A stretch of DNA of 38,796 bases from an uncultured Lachnospiraceae bacterium (lineage in GTDB: Bacteria; Bacillota; Clostridia; Lachnospirales; Lachnospiraceae). Positions 1 through 9,050 of the stretch are shown here, piece after piece. The stretch covers positions 1 through 38,796 of the forward strand of contig CAJUBR010000019.1 of the NCBI GenBank assembly GCA_910584695.1. Reading direction: 5' to 3'. The stretch's first letter is position 1. Every line of letters starts with the position of its first letter. The notes under the pieces were generated by a model that worked only from the letters and a program-made list of their open reading frames with translations, was not told the origin of the DNA and ran no database searches. The translations under genes and the position numbers were made by a program.

Positions 1-28
1 TTACTGCTGTATTATCTTCTGTAGCCAT
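1..28 (-). CDS. 5' end of an unidentified gene, cut by the window edge
   Basis: An ATG at 26-28 on the minus strand opens a frame reading MATEDNTAV before the window ends. It is preceded by AGGAGG about 10 bases upstream, which is a good ribosome binding site. The gene lies 212 bases downstream of essC in the same direction, so it may be the next member of the secretion locus, for example a substrate or accessory protein. Nine residues are too few to identify it. Confidence 0.5.
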
Positions 29-73
29 ATTTCTCTTTCCTCCTCATATCATCAAATGTTTTTAAGCGTTTAT

Positions 74-102
74 GAAACTCCCTATTTTCAAAATCTAGTT
101 GT
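74..102. repeat. 29-bp dispersed repeat, copy 1
   Basis: The 29 bases beginning GAAACTCCCTATTTTC and ending CTAGTTGT recur without mismatch at 24487-24515. This copy lies in the 212-base gap between essC and the gene at the window edge. It is not a hairpin and I do not recognise it. The rest of the gap shows no other clear signal. Confidence 0.85.
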
Positions 103-240
103 GCAAATATAGACAATGTCATAAACAGGGTGCTTTGGTGCCGTTGGTACTTGGCGAGGTTCTTTCGAACCTAGTGCAAAAACAGATTTTTATAATCACT
201 TATTTATTTTTTTATATCAATATGCCAGTACATACCGGAA

Positions 241-3200
241 TCAAATATCTCTATACTGCGGCAGCCGGATACGTTCATAAGTACCGTTCTTAAACAGCAA
301 TCCATCTCCAAAAACAGGATATTCCTTATCATATGCAACCGGAAAAATTGTATTAATTCCCTGATCACTTAACACAAGTCCATAAACAGATGTTTTAAGC
401 CATGCAGTCAGATTATCAAATCCCCTCAGTTTTGCGGAATTTGCACTTACAATAAACATAAGCCCGCATTCTACTGCATTCTTTAAAATATCCGTATATT
501 CATCCTCCTCTCCTTCTAGCATTTCAATAAAATCATCTGCGTCATCTACCAACAGATAATATGGTTTTTGTTCCATATAATATTCCTTTGGTGCAATCAC
601 GCTTCCCTTTTCCAGAATCTCCTTAAACCTTGCATTCCGGTCTTCTACAAATTCTCCCAGTTCCTCCATTATTTCTTCGATCTGTTCACTTGACTGGCAA
701 TACCGGATATTATCCTTGCCATCACAGCCGTAAAAGCATAATTCCTTTGAATCTACCAAATATACTGCTGCATCTTCTGAAATCTGTTCCAAAATTACTT
801 TTAATATATTGGTCTTTCCTTTTGCAGTTTCCCCGATGATAACAAATGGGGACATTGTACGGTTTAATCCCCTCACCTGCACATTCTCTTTTTCCAGACC
901 AAGGATAATCTCATAGCCGGTCTGGTTATCATAATCTGCAAGCATATCAGACGAAAATTGCTCCGGCAGCATTGGAATTCCCAGTGCATGTTTTCCTCCA
1001 CATCTGTCATTTACCTTTTGTATCATATTTTTTACTTCTGCTATGTACTGCACTTTATCTGACATATCAGCCATAGTATAGATCTGCATGATATTTACAC
1101 TATGATATGGTATTAATGCACGCCCCCGTATCTCCGGTAATTTATATTCACTCTTGCCAACAATTGCAGCCGCCTCTGTTTCATCAAACATAAAACCGGC
1201 AATCTTTACCTTAAAATTATTAATAGTTGCAAATCGTATTCCCCCACTTCTTGTAGCAGATGCAATTAGATAGATTCCTAGTCCGGAGCCATCTCTGGAC
1301 AACTTGGTAAAAAATTCTTCTTCGTCATATCCTAATTCTGCAACAACATCAAAATTGTCCACGACCACTACAATTGCCTTTAACGGTTTCTCTGCTGTCT
1401 GGTTATATACATCAAAATTTTGTGCCATTTTTTCTGCAAACAGTTTCTTTCTGTCTTTCATTTCTTCCTGCAAAATTCGGATCAATTTTCCAATTTTAAC
1501 TGTATCATCAAACTGCATATAGTCAGCCACATGCGGCAAATGGCTTAACGGAATTAATGCACTGTTTCCAAAATCTAAAATATAAAAGTTCAATAAATCA
1601 ACTGCATTTTTTATGGACAGGCTAAGTACTGATGTTGTCAGCATAGTGGATTTTCCGTAACCGGCAGATGCAAAATATGCAATATGCCCATCTTTTATCA
1701 AGTCAACCACAAGCTCTTCCTGTGCCTGCTCCTCCGGTATATCCACCATTCCCATTGGAATTTTTAAATCTATATTCTTTTTATCTGCAATATCAATTTT
1801 ATTCTTTTCATATGGACTTATTATCATCGTATTTAAAGATGGCAGCCAAGGCTTTTTCACCAGCGGGAGTCCTTCTTTTTCAAATAATTCCTTTACATGT
1901 TGGATTGTGACATCCAATTGGGTTGCCCTTACCGAAGTATCTTCCATTGGTTCGCTTAGATCCATATTAAGAAGCTCTCCCTGTCCTAATTCATTTAGTC
2001 GGTATACCCTAAGGTCAGCTTCCTCCTTCTCACTCTCCTTTTTATAAACGGCTCCGCTCCATGCAGACTGAAACAGCTCATACACCTCGTTATTTCCTAC
2101 CTGTAAATAGGCTCGACCTGGCTGAGTGATACTCGCCGCATCTGCGGTTTTCAATATTTCCCGGCTATCGGCTTCATCCTGAACCTTTAATGCCAGTTTA
2201 AACTTTGAGTTTGTCCAAATCTGATCATCCACTACCCCAGACGGTTTCTGTGTTGCCAAAATAAGATGTACCCCAAGACTTCTTCCAATCCGGGCCGTGG
2301 ATACAAGCTCAGCCATAAAATCCGGCTGCTCTTTTTTCAGTTCTGCAAATTCATCACTAATTAGAAACAAATGAGGTATTGGTTCTTTTGCTTCACCGTT
2401 TTTAAACAATTTGTTATACGAATCAATATGATTCACATTATGACTGCTGAATATTCTCTGCCTTCTTGCAAGTTCACTTTTAATAGATGCCATGGCACGC
2501 TGACTTTCACTTCCATCCAGATTCGTAATAGTTCCTAATAGATGCGGCATATCCTTAAACAATCCTGCCATACCACCACCTTTATAATCAATTAATAAAA
2601 ACCCAACCTCATATGGATGAAAGTTCACAATCAGTGATAAAATATAGGACTGAATAATCTCCGATTTACCGGAGCCTGTAGTTCCTGCAACCAGACCATG
2701 TGGGCCGTGAGCTTTTTCATGCAGGTTCAAATATACATAGTCATCTACTGCTCTTACTCCTAACGGAACCGCCAATGTTTTGTATGCCTGATTTTCCCTC
2801 CAACGGCTTTCAATCTGTAGCTCCTCTGGTCCTTGTACTTTGTACATATCAAAGAATGTAATATGCTCAGGAATATGGGATATCCTTTCTTTTTCATGCT
2901 TCAACGCACAGATATTTCTTGCCATCCATGAAATATCTACATTTGCACAACGCTGTAATTGTATTTTCTTTTGAACTACCTTTTTCTCCTCTAACAGTAA
3001 CATTCCCTGCTGGGAGTCCTCTAAAAGAATAACCGTACCTATATTCTCCGGCAGGTTTGACTGTAGATATGTCGTATAAATAATAGAAAATCCCAGATTC
3101 AAATTTGATTTTCCCAAAAATTCCATAATCGCATGCTCAATCATCAGCTTTGGTTCATCAATCACGAAAAGGTAATGGGGGATATAACGTGATTCCTTTT

Positions 3201-4581
3201 TCTTTTCTTCATTTTTTATTTGTCTCTCCTTCAATATCTGCTGAAGACTCCCTAAAATCTGATCCCGAAGTCTTTCCGAATTGATGTTACCATTTACATT
3301 GATTGAATGAATTTTCAAATGTGGGAACCAGTTCATCCATAAGAAATCATCACTATATTTCTGGTCAAAAATATTAATGATCTGCAAGTCATGATAGCTG
3401 TGAAAAAAAGTCAGCTGTGCGATATAAATTTTTAGTTGTTCATGGATTACTGTTTTTTCTCCGACAATACCAAGATGTGCTTTTTTTAAATCAATAATAA
3501 CCGGTTTATCCTGAATTACAGAAAATTTATCTACAATATCCCTTGCTTCTTTCACAAGGTCATCCTCTTCCATATTAATTTCCGGCATATCAAATTGTAT
3601 ATGATAACTAGCCGTATCGTCACAAGTCCCTACCATAATTTTCAGAAAATCATCATCATTATAATTTTTTTCATACAATCTGCTATTATAATGATTTACC
3701 ATCTCTTCTAACTGAAATATATTCGGAAAATTATAACGGTATGCGTTTATTTCTTTGTTGTGTAATGCAGATAGTTCCTTTCTCTTTTCCAACAGATAAT
3801 TTTCATAATACTTTATCCGTTTTCTGTTTTTTTCTTTACAATCCTTCTTTTCATTAAAATACTGCACAATCGAAAAAATCATTGTCATTCCCGTCATTAC
3901 CGCAGTAATAAGTATATAAGCTCCTCCACTGGAAAGCAGGCTGACTGCAATTGTAAGAATCACCATAACTAACGGCGGCAAAACCATTTGTAAAATACTT
4001 TGTTTAGAAAAATGTGCTTTTTCAGGAGGTGTCTGAAGAACAACATTGTCCTTTGGAATATTCATGATCAAGCGTGGCGACCGACGGTATCTCACTTTCT
4101 CATCATCTAATTTTTCTGATTGTCTTATCTCTTCTAAACAGGTACCATAGCTGCCATCCTTGCCGTTTATTTCAATTCGGTTTCTCCATAGAACCAATTC
4201 TACATTATACAGCATAATAATATCGCCTTCTTCATACTCAAGACTAAGAAAATTATTTATAAATGGTATATTTCTTCCATTTATATAAATCCCCTCTGCA
4301 TCCTCTCCATAAAATGACAATTTCTCCTCTGTAATCATTACTTTGACTGATATATTTTGAATCCTGATGTCTGCATCGTTATTACAAATCGTTATTTCAC
4401 CGTTTCTTAAAAAGATTCTGCTTGGACTATCCTTTAAAAAGACCTCTATTTCATTTTCAAGCTTCACCCATTCATATGGTTTGATCTTTTCCTTTTCAAT
4501 CGTCCGTCCTTTATAATGCATCACTTTTTCTGCCGGCAGTTCCATATATTCATTGTTCTCTTTTATAAGTAAAAACTCCAT
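241..4581 (-). CDS. essC: Type VII secretion ATPase EssC (FtsK/SpoIIIE family)
   Basis: This 1446-aa protein is the motor of the T7SSb secretion machine and is expected in the cytoplasmic membrane. The N-terminal ~180 residues resemble the paired FHA-like domains of EssC. Two adjacent membrane helices follow at about residues 198-242. Three tandem FtsK/SpoIIIE ATPase domains come next. The first has Walker A GTTGSGKS near residue 635 and Walker B LFLISDEF near 745. The second has ASAGYGKST near 972 and IVVVVDNFD near 1070. The third has GETAKGKT near 1255 and YYLLVDDAD. All three Walker A lysines are present, and the length matches Staphylococcus and Bacillus EssC/YukBA. It is the last complete gene of the operon and starts 2 bases after the essB stop codon. 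Confidence 0.95.
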   Translation of the reverse strand: MEFLLIKENNEYMELPAEKVMHYKGRTIEKEKIKPYEWVKLENEIEVFLKDSPSRIFLRNGEITICNNDADIRIQNISVKVMITEEKLSFYGEDAEGIYINGRNIPFINNFLSLEYEEGDIIMLYNVELVLWRNRIEINGKDGSYGTCLEEIRQSEKLDDEKVRYRRSPRLIMNIPKDNVVLQTPPEKAHFSKQSILQMVLPPLVMVILTIAVSLLSSGGAYILITAVMTGMTMIFSIVQYFNEKKDCKEKNRKRIKYYENYLLEKRKELSALHNKEINAYRYNFPNIFQLEEMVNHYNSRLYEKNYNDDDFLKIMVGTCDDTASYHIQFDMPEINMEEDDLVKEARDIVDKFSVIQDKPVIIDLKKAHLGIVGEKTVIHEQLKIYIAQLTFFHSYHDLQIINIFDQKYSDDFLWMNWFPHLKIHSINVNGNINSERLRDQILGSLQQILKERQIKNEEKKKESRYIPHYLFVIDEPKLMIEHAIMEFLGKSNLNLGFSIIYTTYLQSNLPENIGTVILLEDSQQGMLLLEEKKVVQKKIQLQRCANVDISWMARNICALKHEKERISHIPEHITFFDMYKVQGPEELQIESRWRENQAYKTLAVPLGVRAVDDYVYLNLHEKAHGPHGLVAGTTGSGKSEIIQSYILSLIVNFHPYEVGFLLIDYKGGGMAGLFKDMPHLLGTITNLDGSESQRAMASIKSELARRQRIFSSHNVNHIDSYNKLFKNGEAKEPIPHLFLISDEFAELKKEQPDFMAELVSTARIGRSLGVHLILATQKPSGVVDDQIWTNSKFKLALKVQDEADSREILKTADAASITQPGRAYLQVGNNEVYELFQSAWSGAVYKKESEKEEADLRVYRLNELGQGELLNMDLSEPMEDTSVRATQLDVTIQHVKELFEKEGLPLVKKPWLPSLNTMIISPYEKNKIDIADKKNIDLKIPMGMVDIPEEQAQEELVVDLIKDGHIAYFASAGYGKSTMLTTSVLSLSIKNAVDLLNFYILDFGNSALIPLSHLPHVADYMQFDDTVKIGKLIRILQEEMKDRKKLFAEKMAQNFDVYNQTAEKPLKAIVVVVDNFDVVAELGYDEEEFFTKLSRDGSGLGIYLIASATRSGGIRFATINNFKVKIAGFMFDETEAAAIVGKSEYKLPEIRGRALIPYHSVNIMQIYTMADMSDKVQYIAEVKNMIQKVNDRCGGKHALGIPMLPEQFSSDMLADYDNQTGYEIILGLEKENVQVRGLNRTMSPFVIIGETAKGKTNILKVILEQISEDAAVYLVDSKELCFYGCDGKDNIRYCQSSEQIEEIMEELGEFVEDRNARFKEILEKGSVIAPKEYYMEQKPYYLLVDDADDFIEMLEGEEDEYTDILKNAVECGLMFIVSANSAKLRGFDNLTAWLKTSVYGLVLSDQGINTIFPVAYDKEYPVFGDGLLFKNGTYERIRLPQYRDI

Positions 4582-4583
4582 AT

Positions 4584-5696
4584 CTATTCCCCTGTATTTT
4601 CTTCCCCTGCCAGGGATTTTATTTTATCATCCAGTGTCTTAAGCTGTGTGGTTTTTTCTTCCCCTGATATTTCTACGTCTGCCTCTAACACATATTTTTC
4701 CTTCAAATATGCATAAAGTAAAAGCTGGTCATCGGAAATCTGTTGTGCTATATTTTCTGCATTTTTCACATCCAGCCTCCCAATACTAATCCAATAATCT
4801 AAAATTTTTTCGTTTCTGTTTATCTCCACAGATGTTAATATATTCGTCTTTTGCTCATCTGTCAGACTTTCAGACTTCACATAAGATGTAGCCAGAATAT
4901 ACTTTTGATAATTATCCATCCTTTTTGGTGATATTGGCTGTAAATGCTCAATTACACCTGTATAGTCCATATCCAGATAGGCATTTTGTGCCTTTATCAC
5001 TCCTTCGTCATACGGTTTTATCCAAAGCAGATAATAACCCGAGAAAATCCCCAAAACACCTATTAAAATGAAGCTTAATATCGTCATGACCTTTTTAAAT
5101 CTATAAGAAGAACGATTTACCTCTATCCGCTTTTCCCGATTATATAAACGGACCCGTTCTTCTTCCCTTATCAATACGGCAGTTACCTCTTCCCAGCTTT
5201 CTGCTTCTGCTATCTTATTCAGAAATTTGTCCTTTTTTAGTAAATCCAAACCACCCTGAAAATAATCTTCATAACTGTATTTTTCAGATAATGTACAACC
5301 TATCAGTGCTTTATATTGTTCCAAAAAACATTTATCCCCATAATAATCTTCTAAATCCCGAATATCCCGAAACATTACAAACACTTTTCCATACATATCA
5401 TAATATAAATTTTCCGGTGTAATAGGAAATACATACCTTTTCCAATATTCCTTAAAATTTCCGATATCAATCAGTGCCTTTAGCTTTGTCAGCCGGTCTT
5501 CCTTTAAAATCTTTGTAAATTCCTCTTTTCCTTCTATATTATAGGCAATCACTGCCATTTCATTTTCAAATTCAAACTTGCAAGGTAAAAAAATCCCGTT
5601 TCCCTTGCTTATTCTGTAATAATCATATTCGTCCTTTGCATTTAGCTCTGACAGCCTATATTTGCATTTTTTTGTCACGTCTTCTTTTGTGCCCAT
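4584..5696 (-). CDS. essB: Type VII secretion protein EssB (YukC family)
   Basis: This 370-aa single-pass membrane protein is a core T7SSb component. The N-terminal ~200 residues correspond to the pseudokinase-like cytoplasmic domain of EssB/YukC. One hydrophobic helix covers residues 203-225. The C-terminal ~140 residues are helical and would lie outside. Family EssB contacts EssC and the other membrane subunits. The gene sits between esxA and essC, as in Firmicute ess loci. It follows a hairpin and a palindromic repeat (5728-5853), so it may be expressed below esxA. Identification rests on the fold pattern, length and context, because sequence conservation in this family is low. Confidence 0.88.
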   Translation of the reverse strand: MGTKEDVTKKCKYRLSELNAKDEYDYYRISKGNGIFLPCKFEFENEMAVIAYNIEGKEEFTKILKEDRLTKLKALIDIGNFKEYWKRYVFPITPENLYYDMYGKVFVMFRDIRDLEDYYGDKCFLEQYKALIGCTLSEKYSYEDYFQGGLDLLKKDKFLNKIAEAESWEEVTAVLIREEERVRLYNREKRIEVNRSSYRFKKVMTILSFILIGVLGIFSGYYLLWIKPYDEGVIKAQNAYLDMDYTGVIEHLQPISPKRMDNYQKYILATSYVKSESLTDEQKTNILTSVEINRNEKILDYWISIGRLDVKNAENIAQQISDDQLLLYAYLKEKYVLEADVEISGEEKTTQLKTLDDKIKSLAGEENTGE

Positions 5697-5727
5697 ACAT
5701 TTTCTCCTTAATTTATCGAATTATAAA

Positions 5728-5780
5728 GTCAAATGGACATGCAAGCATGCCCGCTTGGCTCGTTGCTCGCAGGAATAAAA
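5728..5780. repeat. Palindromic intergenic repeat, family A, copy 1 (partial)
   Basis: This segment matches the second half of the family A element seen at 36294, 38038 and 38697. It has GTCAAATGGACATGC, a two-base loop and the complementary arm GCATGCCC, and it ends GGAATAAAA. The upstream GC-rich hairpin of the family is missing here. It lies between essB and esxA, inside the secretion operon. Confidence 0.85.
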
Positions 5781-5853
5781 AGCTGCCACACTAAAAGTTC
5801 AATCATTTTTACTATACAAATTGAAATATACAAGTCTAGTGTGACAGCTTTTT
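5777..5853 (-). terminator. Terminator-like hairpin between esxA and essB
   Basis: On the minus strand AAAAAGCTGTCACACTA pairs with TAGTGTGGCAGCTTTTT, with one mismatch and a loop of about 43 bases. The 3' arm runs into TTTTTATT. It lies just after the esxA stop codon and before essB. It could end part of the transcripts and so give more EsxA than EssB and EssC. The long loop makes efficient termination uncertain. Confidence 0.6.
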
Positions 5854-5860
5854 CACATCA

Positions 5861-6151
5861 TTAGTTTACTTTGCTCTTAGAATATGCAGCATCGAGTTTA
5901 TCCATGTCAGCTATATACTTTTCAGTTGAAGCAATCAACTTTTCAACTACATCAATTGTTTGACCAAAATTCTTGGTAAGCTTTTGATAATCTGCCCTAT
6001 ACACGGAACTTGCCTGTGCAGTCCAATTATCACATAGCGTCCCAACATTCTTATTCATTGTTGATGTTGTCTGCTTAAAGGTAGTAACCTGACCCTTTAA
6101 ACTCTTAATTGCGGCCTGCATATCTGCCTTTTTTAAATTTAAATCAGCCAT
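5861..6151 (-). CDS. esxA: WXG100 family secreted protein (EsxA-like)
   Basis: This 96-aa protein has the size, helix-turn-helix pattern and operon position of EsxA, the small substrate and co-factor of type VII secretion. The turn motif is W43-T44-A45 instead of W-x-G, an uncommon substitution to a similarly small residue. The C-terminal end is KLDAAYSKSKVN, and I do not see a canonical YxxxD/E export motif there. An AAAGGAGGAG ribosome binding site precedes the ATG. WXG100 proteins form helical-hairpin dimers and are recognised by EssC. It is likely the most abundant product of the operon, given the strong ribosome binding site and the following hairpin. Confidence 0.9.
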   Translation of the reverse strand: MADLNLKKADMQAAIKSLKGQVTTFKQTTSTMNKNVGTLCDNWTAQASSVYRADYQKLTKNFGQTIDVVEKLIASTEKYIADMDKLDAAYSKSKVN

Positions 6152-6204
6152 GCCTTCTCCTCCTTTCCCAGTTTTATATTATTTATCTCAAGTGAAAAAT
6201 AATA

Positions 6205-6450
6205 TCAAATATCTTTATTACAAATTTTCAAAATATCCCCTGAATAAACCCCTGCCATTTCATAAGAACAAAAAACAGAAATCCTTCTGTTCATTCGTAA
6301 TGACTTTACATAGTGAACGGAATCCAACTCATAATCCGGCAGTAATCCAGTCTCTTTTACCGTACTCAAAGTATCGGTTATTTTTTGTCTGTTATCTATT
6401 AATAAATTAATCTGTTTTTCTTCACTGGTAAAAGTCACCAATATTTGCAT
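6205..6450 (-). CDS. esaB: EsaB/YukD-like ubiquitin-fold protein of type VII secretion
   Basis: The 81-aa product has the length, beta-rich start (MQILVTF) and position of EsaB/YukD, the small ubiquitin-like cytoplasmic component of T7SSb loci. The ATG is preceded by AAGGAG with an 8-base gap. The start lies 29 bases inside the 3' end of essA, so the two are probably translationally coupled. In the family EsaB is needed for secretion or affects esx expression, but its exact role is not settled. Identification depends on fold-like features and synteny more than on strict sequence motifs. Confidence 0.75.
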   Translation of the reverse strand: MQILVTFTSEEKQINLLIDNRQKITDTLSTVKETGLLPDYELDSVHYVKSLRMNRRISVFCSYEMAGVYSGDILKICNKDI

Positions 6451-6832
6451 CTTTCTTTCTCCTTATCGCTCTGTGAATATTGTACCGAACCATGCCCAGT
6501 ATAAAAACTACTACAGTTAATATTACAACAAACAATACACCCTCATTTAATTTTGATGCAGAATCTAAAATCTCCTGTTTGGGGGACAATGATACCTCAT
6601 CTAAAAACAGCTTATCTTGTATCGCAAGCTCTTCTTTCTGTTTTTTCTCTAAAAACATGATCCGGTTAATACCATTGTAATAATAATCTTCTTCCTTCTT
6701 TTTTGTCCAAAACTCCTGCATGTCTGCATCTGTAAATATATGTACATTATACAAATCTGTAATGGATGTATAGGTTCTGTCATTTCCATTTAGTATCCTC
6801 ATATCTAATTCTATATTCTCTGTCTCATTCAT
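6422..6832 (-). CDS. essA: Probable EssA-like type VII secretion membrane protein
   Basis: This 136-aa protein has a hydrophilic N-terminal part, one membrane helix at about residues 97-117 (LNEGVLFVVILTVVVFILGM) and a short basic C-terminal tail (YNIHRAIRRKKD). EssA of other T7SSb loci is a small protein with one C-terminal membrane helix encoded between esaA and esaB, which matches here. No N-terminal signal peptide is visible, unlike some EssA proteins. Its ATG overlaps the esaA stop by 8 bases (AATGAATGAG), and it overlaps esaB at its other end. The name rests mainly on context and topology. Confidence 0.6.
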   Translation of the reverse strand: MNETENIELDMRILNGNDRTYTSITDLYNVHIFTDADMQEFWTKKKEEDYYYNGINRIMFLEKKQKEELAIQDKLFLDEVSLSPKQEILDSASKLNEGVLFVVILTVVVFILGMVRYNIHRAIRRKKDANIGDFYQ

Positions 6833-9050
6833 TTTCTATACTATTTAGCTCCCTTCTTCCTTTTACAATTCCCGAAACCAAATTAATTATTATAGAAAAT
6901 AGTAAAACAATACTACCCCCTATTATTATCCATCCATAATTTATCTTTACTTTATTTGTTTTTTCTTCTTCGGCTGCTCCTTTTCCGGACTGTACCGTCG
7001 TCTCTATAGGATTCGTCATAAATTTATACATTTCAGAATACTCTAAAGAACCCAAGCGGGAATAGCTTAATTTTTTTGAAAAAGATCCCAAAATATCATT
7101 GTCTTCCTGACTTATATTCGTCTTATCACTTTTTAATTTTGAAATTACCGTATTCAGATTCTTTTTTGATTCATCATTCGCTTTTTGCATATCCTTTTGC
7201 AGAGTTTCTGTATTCTCGGTTCCTGTCTGATATACGTTATTTACAAATTCCAGATATTCTGCATTCTTTTCATTCATGGCCTTTCCCAATGCCATAATAT
7301 TTTTAGATAATGCTGTACTGTGCCTACTGATCTCCTCTTTCTTTATATAATCGTATGGGTTAAATTTTGTAATCTTATTATCATATTCATTTATGCTTAT
7401 TATCAAATCCGCTGTCGTCTTGCTGTAGCTGCTTATTTTATTTTGATTCGCTGTTTCAATTTCTTCAATAATCTGTTTATCAATAATATCGCTAATATCA
7501 GATTTTGGAAGCAGAAAACTTTTTTTAATATCAGTAATAAGAGCTGTGACATCTTCCTCGTGATTCTTAACTTCTTCTGCTATTCTCTCACTCCCATCTA
7601 TCTCTTTATCAATATCAATATATATTACATTCTCTTCTGTTTCCTCCTGCTCTGGCAAAGCATCCGTTTCCTCCTCTTCATATAACATTTTGACTTTTGG
7701 CAGCAAAACAGTATCCATTGATAATTGTGGCACTTCTTTTATATAATTCTTACATAGATCCGAATTCCCCAATTCCTGTATAATCCCATCAGTGTAATGA
7801 CGATCAAGACTAATAATTTGCTCCATATATGCCCGGGCTTTATTTTTTGTAAAGTTCTCTTGATTTTCTGCCTCAAGTTCATCTAAAATTTGCATTTGCT
7901 CTTTTCTCATATTATCAATACTTTTTTTACTATTCTCAATATGAGAATCCATTTCTTCCTTTATGGAAGCATTCACGTCAGCATAATACTTATCATTCTT
8001 TATATTAAAAGCATCAATACTTCCTCTTACAATCTCAATATTCTTCTCCTGAATATTTTCTAGATTGCTGTCAGTATTTTTCTGAATATCTGCTAAAACA
8101 GAAGTGATACCTTGTCCTGCTACTTCCGTAATCATTCGTTTAATCTCTTTGCTTCCCTCTTCTCCTCCTAAATTAACATTACCGTTATATTCATCAATTG
8201 CACTTTTGAGATTCTCCAAGCCATCCTGATATACTTTATTGCCATCATCATCATATAGCGGATTATATTCAGGCAATGTATTCTGCACCTTACCAATCTC
8301 CTGTGCCACTTTGTTATACTGTTGTCCTATTTCACCATATCTCTTATTTCCCTCTTCTATTCCATTATCCACTACTGATATTATGCTGTTTATTTCTGCT
8401 GAATTTTGATTCACATATTCAGTTAAATCCACATTCTCTATATTATTATCCTGCTGCTTCATTTCTGAAAAATCAATCATAGTAAAGATTTCATCTGTAT
8501 TAATATTCTGAATGTTCTTAAGGTCTTCCTTATCATGCTCCAAAATTACTGCCGCCGAATCCTGAACATCATGAAATTCTCCTAAGACAGAACTCAAATA
8601 GATATAAGCCGCATTAGAATTCAAAAGCTCCTTAAACGTATTTAACTTTTCCGTAATCTCTAATCTATTTTTGTCTGTAAGACTTTGGTTCATAACATAT
8701 TTAATTTTTATCTTTTGGGGTATATGATTAATACTTTCAATACAAATAGAAAAATCAGCAGGTATTACAATATAAGCAGCATACATTCCCGTTTCAAGCC
8801 CACTTTTTGCTTCATTAAGTCCAACATAAACACAATCAGTAGAAAACTTTAACAGATGTGTCGAATAAAGAACCTTTTCATTGTTTTTACTAACTCCTTC
8901 ATCCAGATTCACAATTGCAATACGGTCAATATCACTACTTATAATATGGTGTTCTCCACTGATTATCTGTTGTTTACAATAATAGAAGCCACCAATAAAA
9001 CTTCCTGCTATGCCAATCATCAATATTATCAATAACAGTATCCTTTTCAC
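6825..9050 (-). CDS. esaA: EsaA/YueB-like type VII secretion membrane protein, short form
   Basis: The 741-aa product has one membrane helix at residues 4-23, a long helical extracellular region of about 680 residues rich in coiled-coil-like segments, and one membrane helix near the C-terminus (about residues 708-732). The N-terminal part resembles the YhgE/Pip/YueB type, including the pattern IAIVNLDEGV. EsaA/YueB is the surface-exposed T7SSb subunit and is the SPP1 phage receptor in Bacillus. Staphylococcus and Bacillus members have several C-terminal helices, but only one is visible here. It is the first gene of the operon and has a GGAGGGGG ribosome binding site. Confidence 0.82.
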   Translation of the reverse strand: MKRILLLIILMIGIAGSFIGGFYYCKQQIISGEHHIISSDIDRIAIVNLDEGVSKNNEKVLYSTHLLKFSTDCVYVGLNEAKSGLETGMYAAYIVIPADFSICIESINHIPQKIKIKYVMNQSLTDKNRLEITEKLNTFKELLNSNAAYIYLSSVLGEFHDVQDSAAVILEHDKEDLKNIQNINTDEIFTMIDFSEMKQQDNNIENVDLTEYVNQNSAEINSIISVVDNGIEEGNKRYGEIGQQYNKVAQEIGKVQNTLPEYNPLYDDDGNKVYQDGLENLKSAIDEYNGNVNLGGEEGSKEIKRMITEVAGQGITSVLADIQKNTDSNLENIQEKNIEIVRGSIDAFNIKNDKYYADVNASIKEEMDSHIENSKKSIDNMRKEQMQILDELEAENQENFTKNKARAYMEQIISLDRHYTDGIIQELGNSDLCKNYIKEVPQLSMDTVLLPKVKMLYEEEETDALPEQEETEENVIYIDIDKEIDGSERIAEEVKNHEEDVTALITDIKKSFLLPKSDISDIIDKQIIEEIETANQNKISSYSKTTADLIISINEYDNKITKFNPYDYIKKEEISRHSTALSKNIMALGKAMNEKNAEYLEFVNNVYQTGTENTETLQKDMQKANDESKKNLNTVISKLKSDKTNISQEDNDILGSFSKKLSYSRLGSLEYSEMYKFMTNPIETTVQSGKGAAEEEKTNKVKINYGWIIIGGSIVLLFSIIINLVSGIVKGRRELNSIENE

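Noticed and set aside
630..1910. Several plus-strand open frames inside essC
   Set aside because: They lie opposite a clear ATPase gene, have no ribosome binding sites and give Cys/Leu/Pro-rich shadow peptides.
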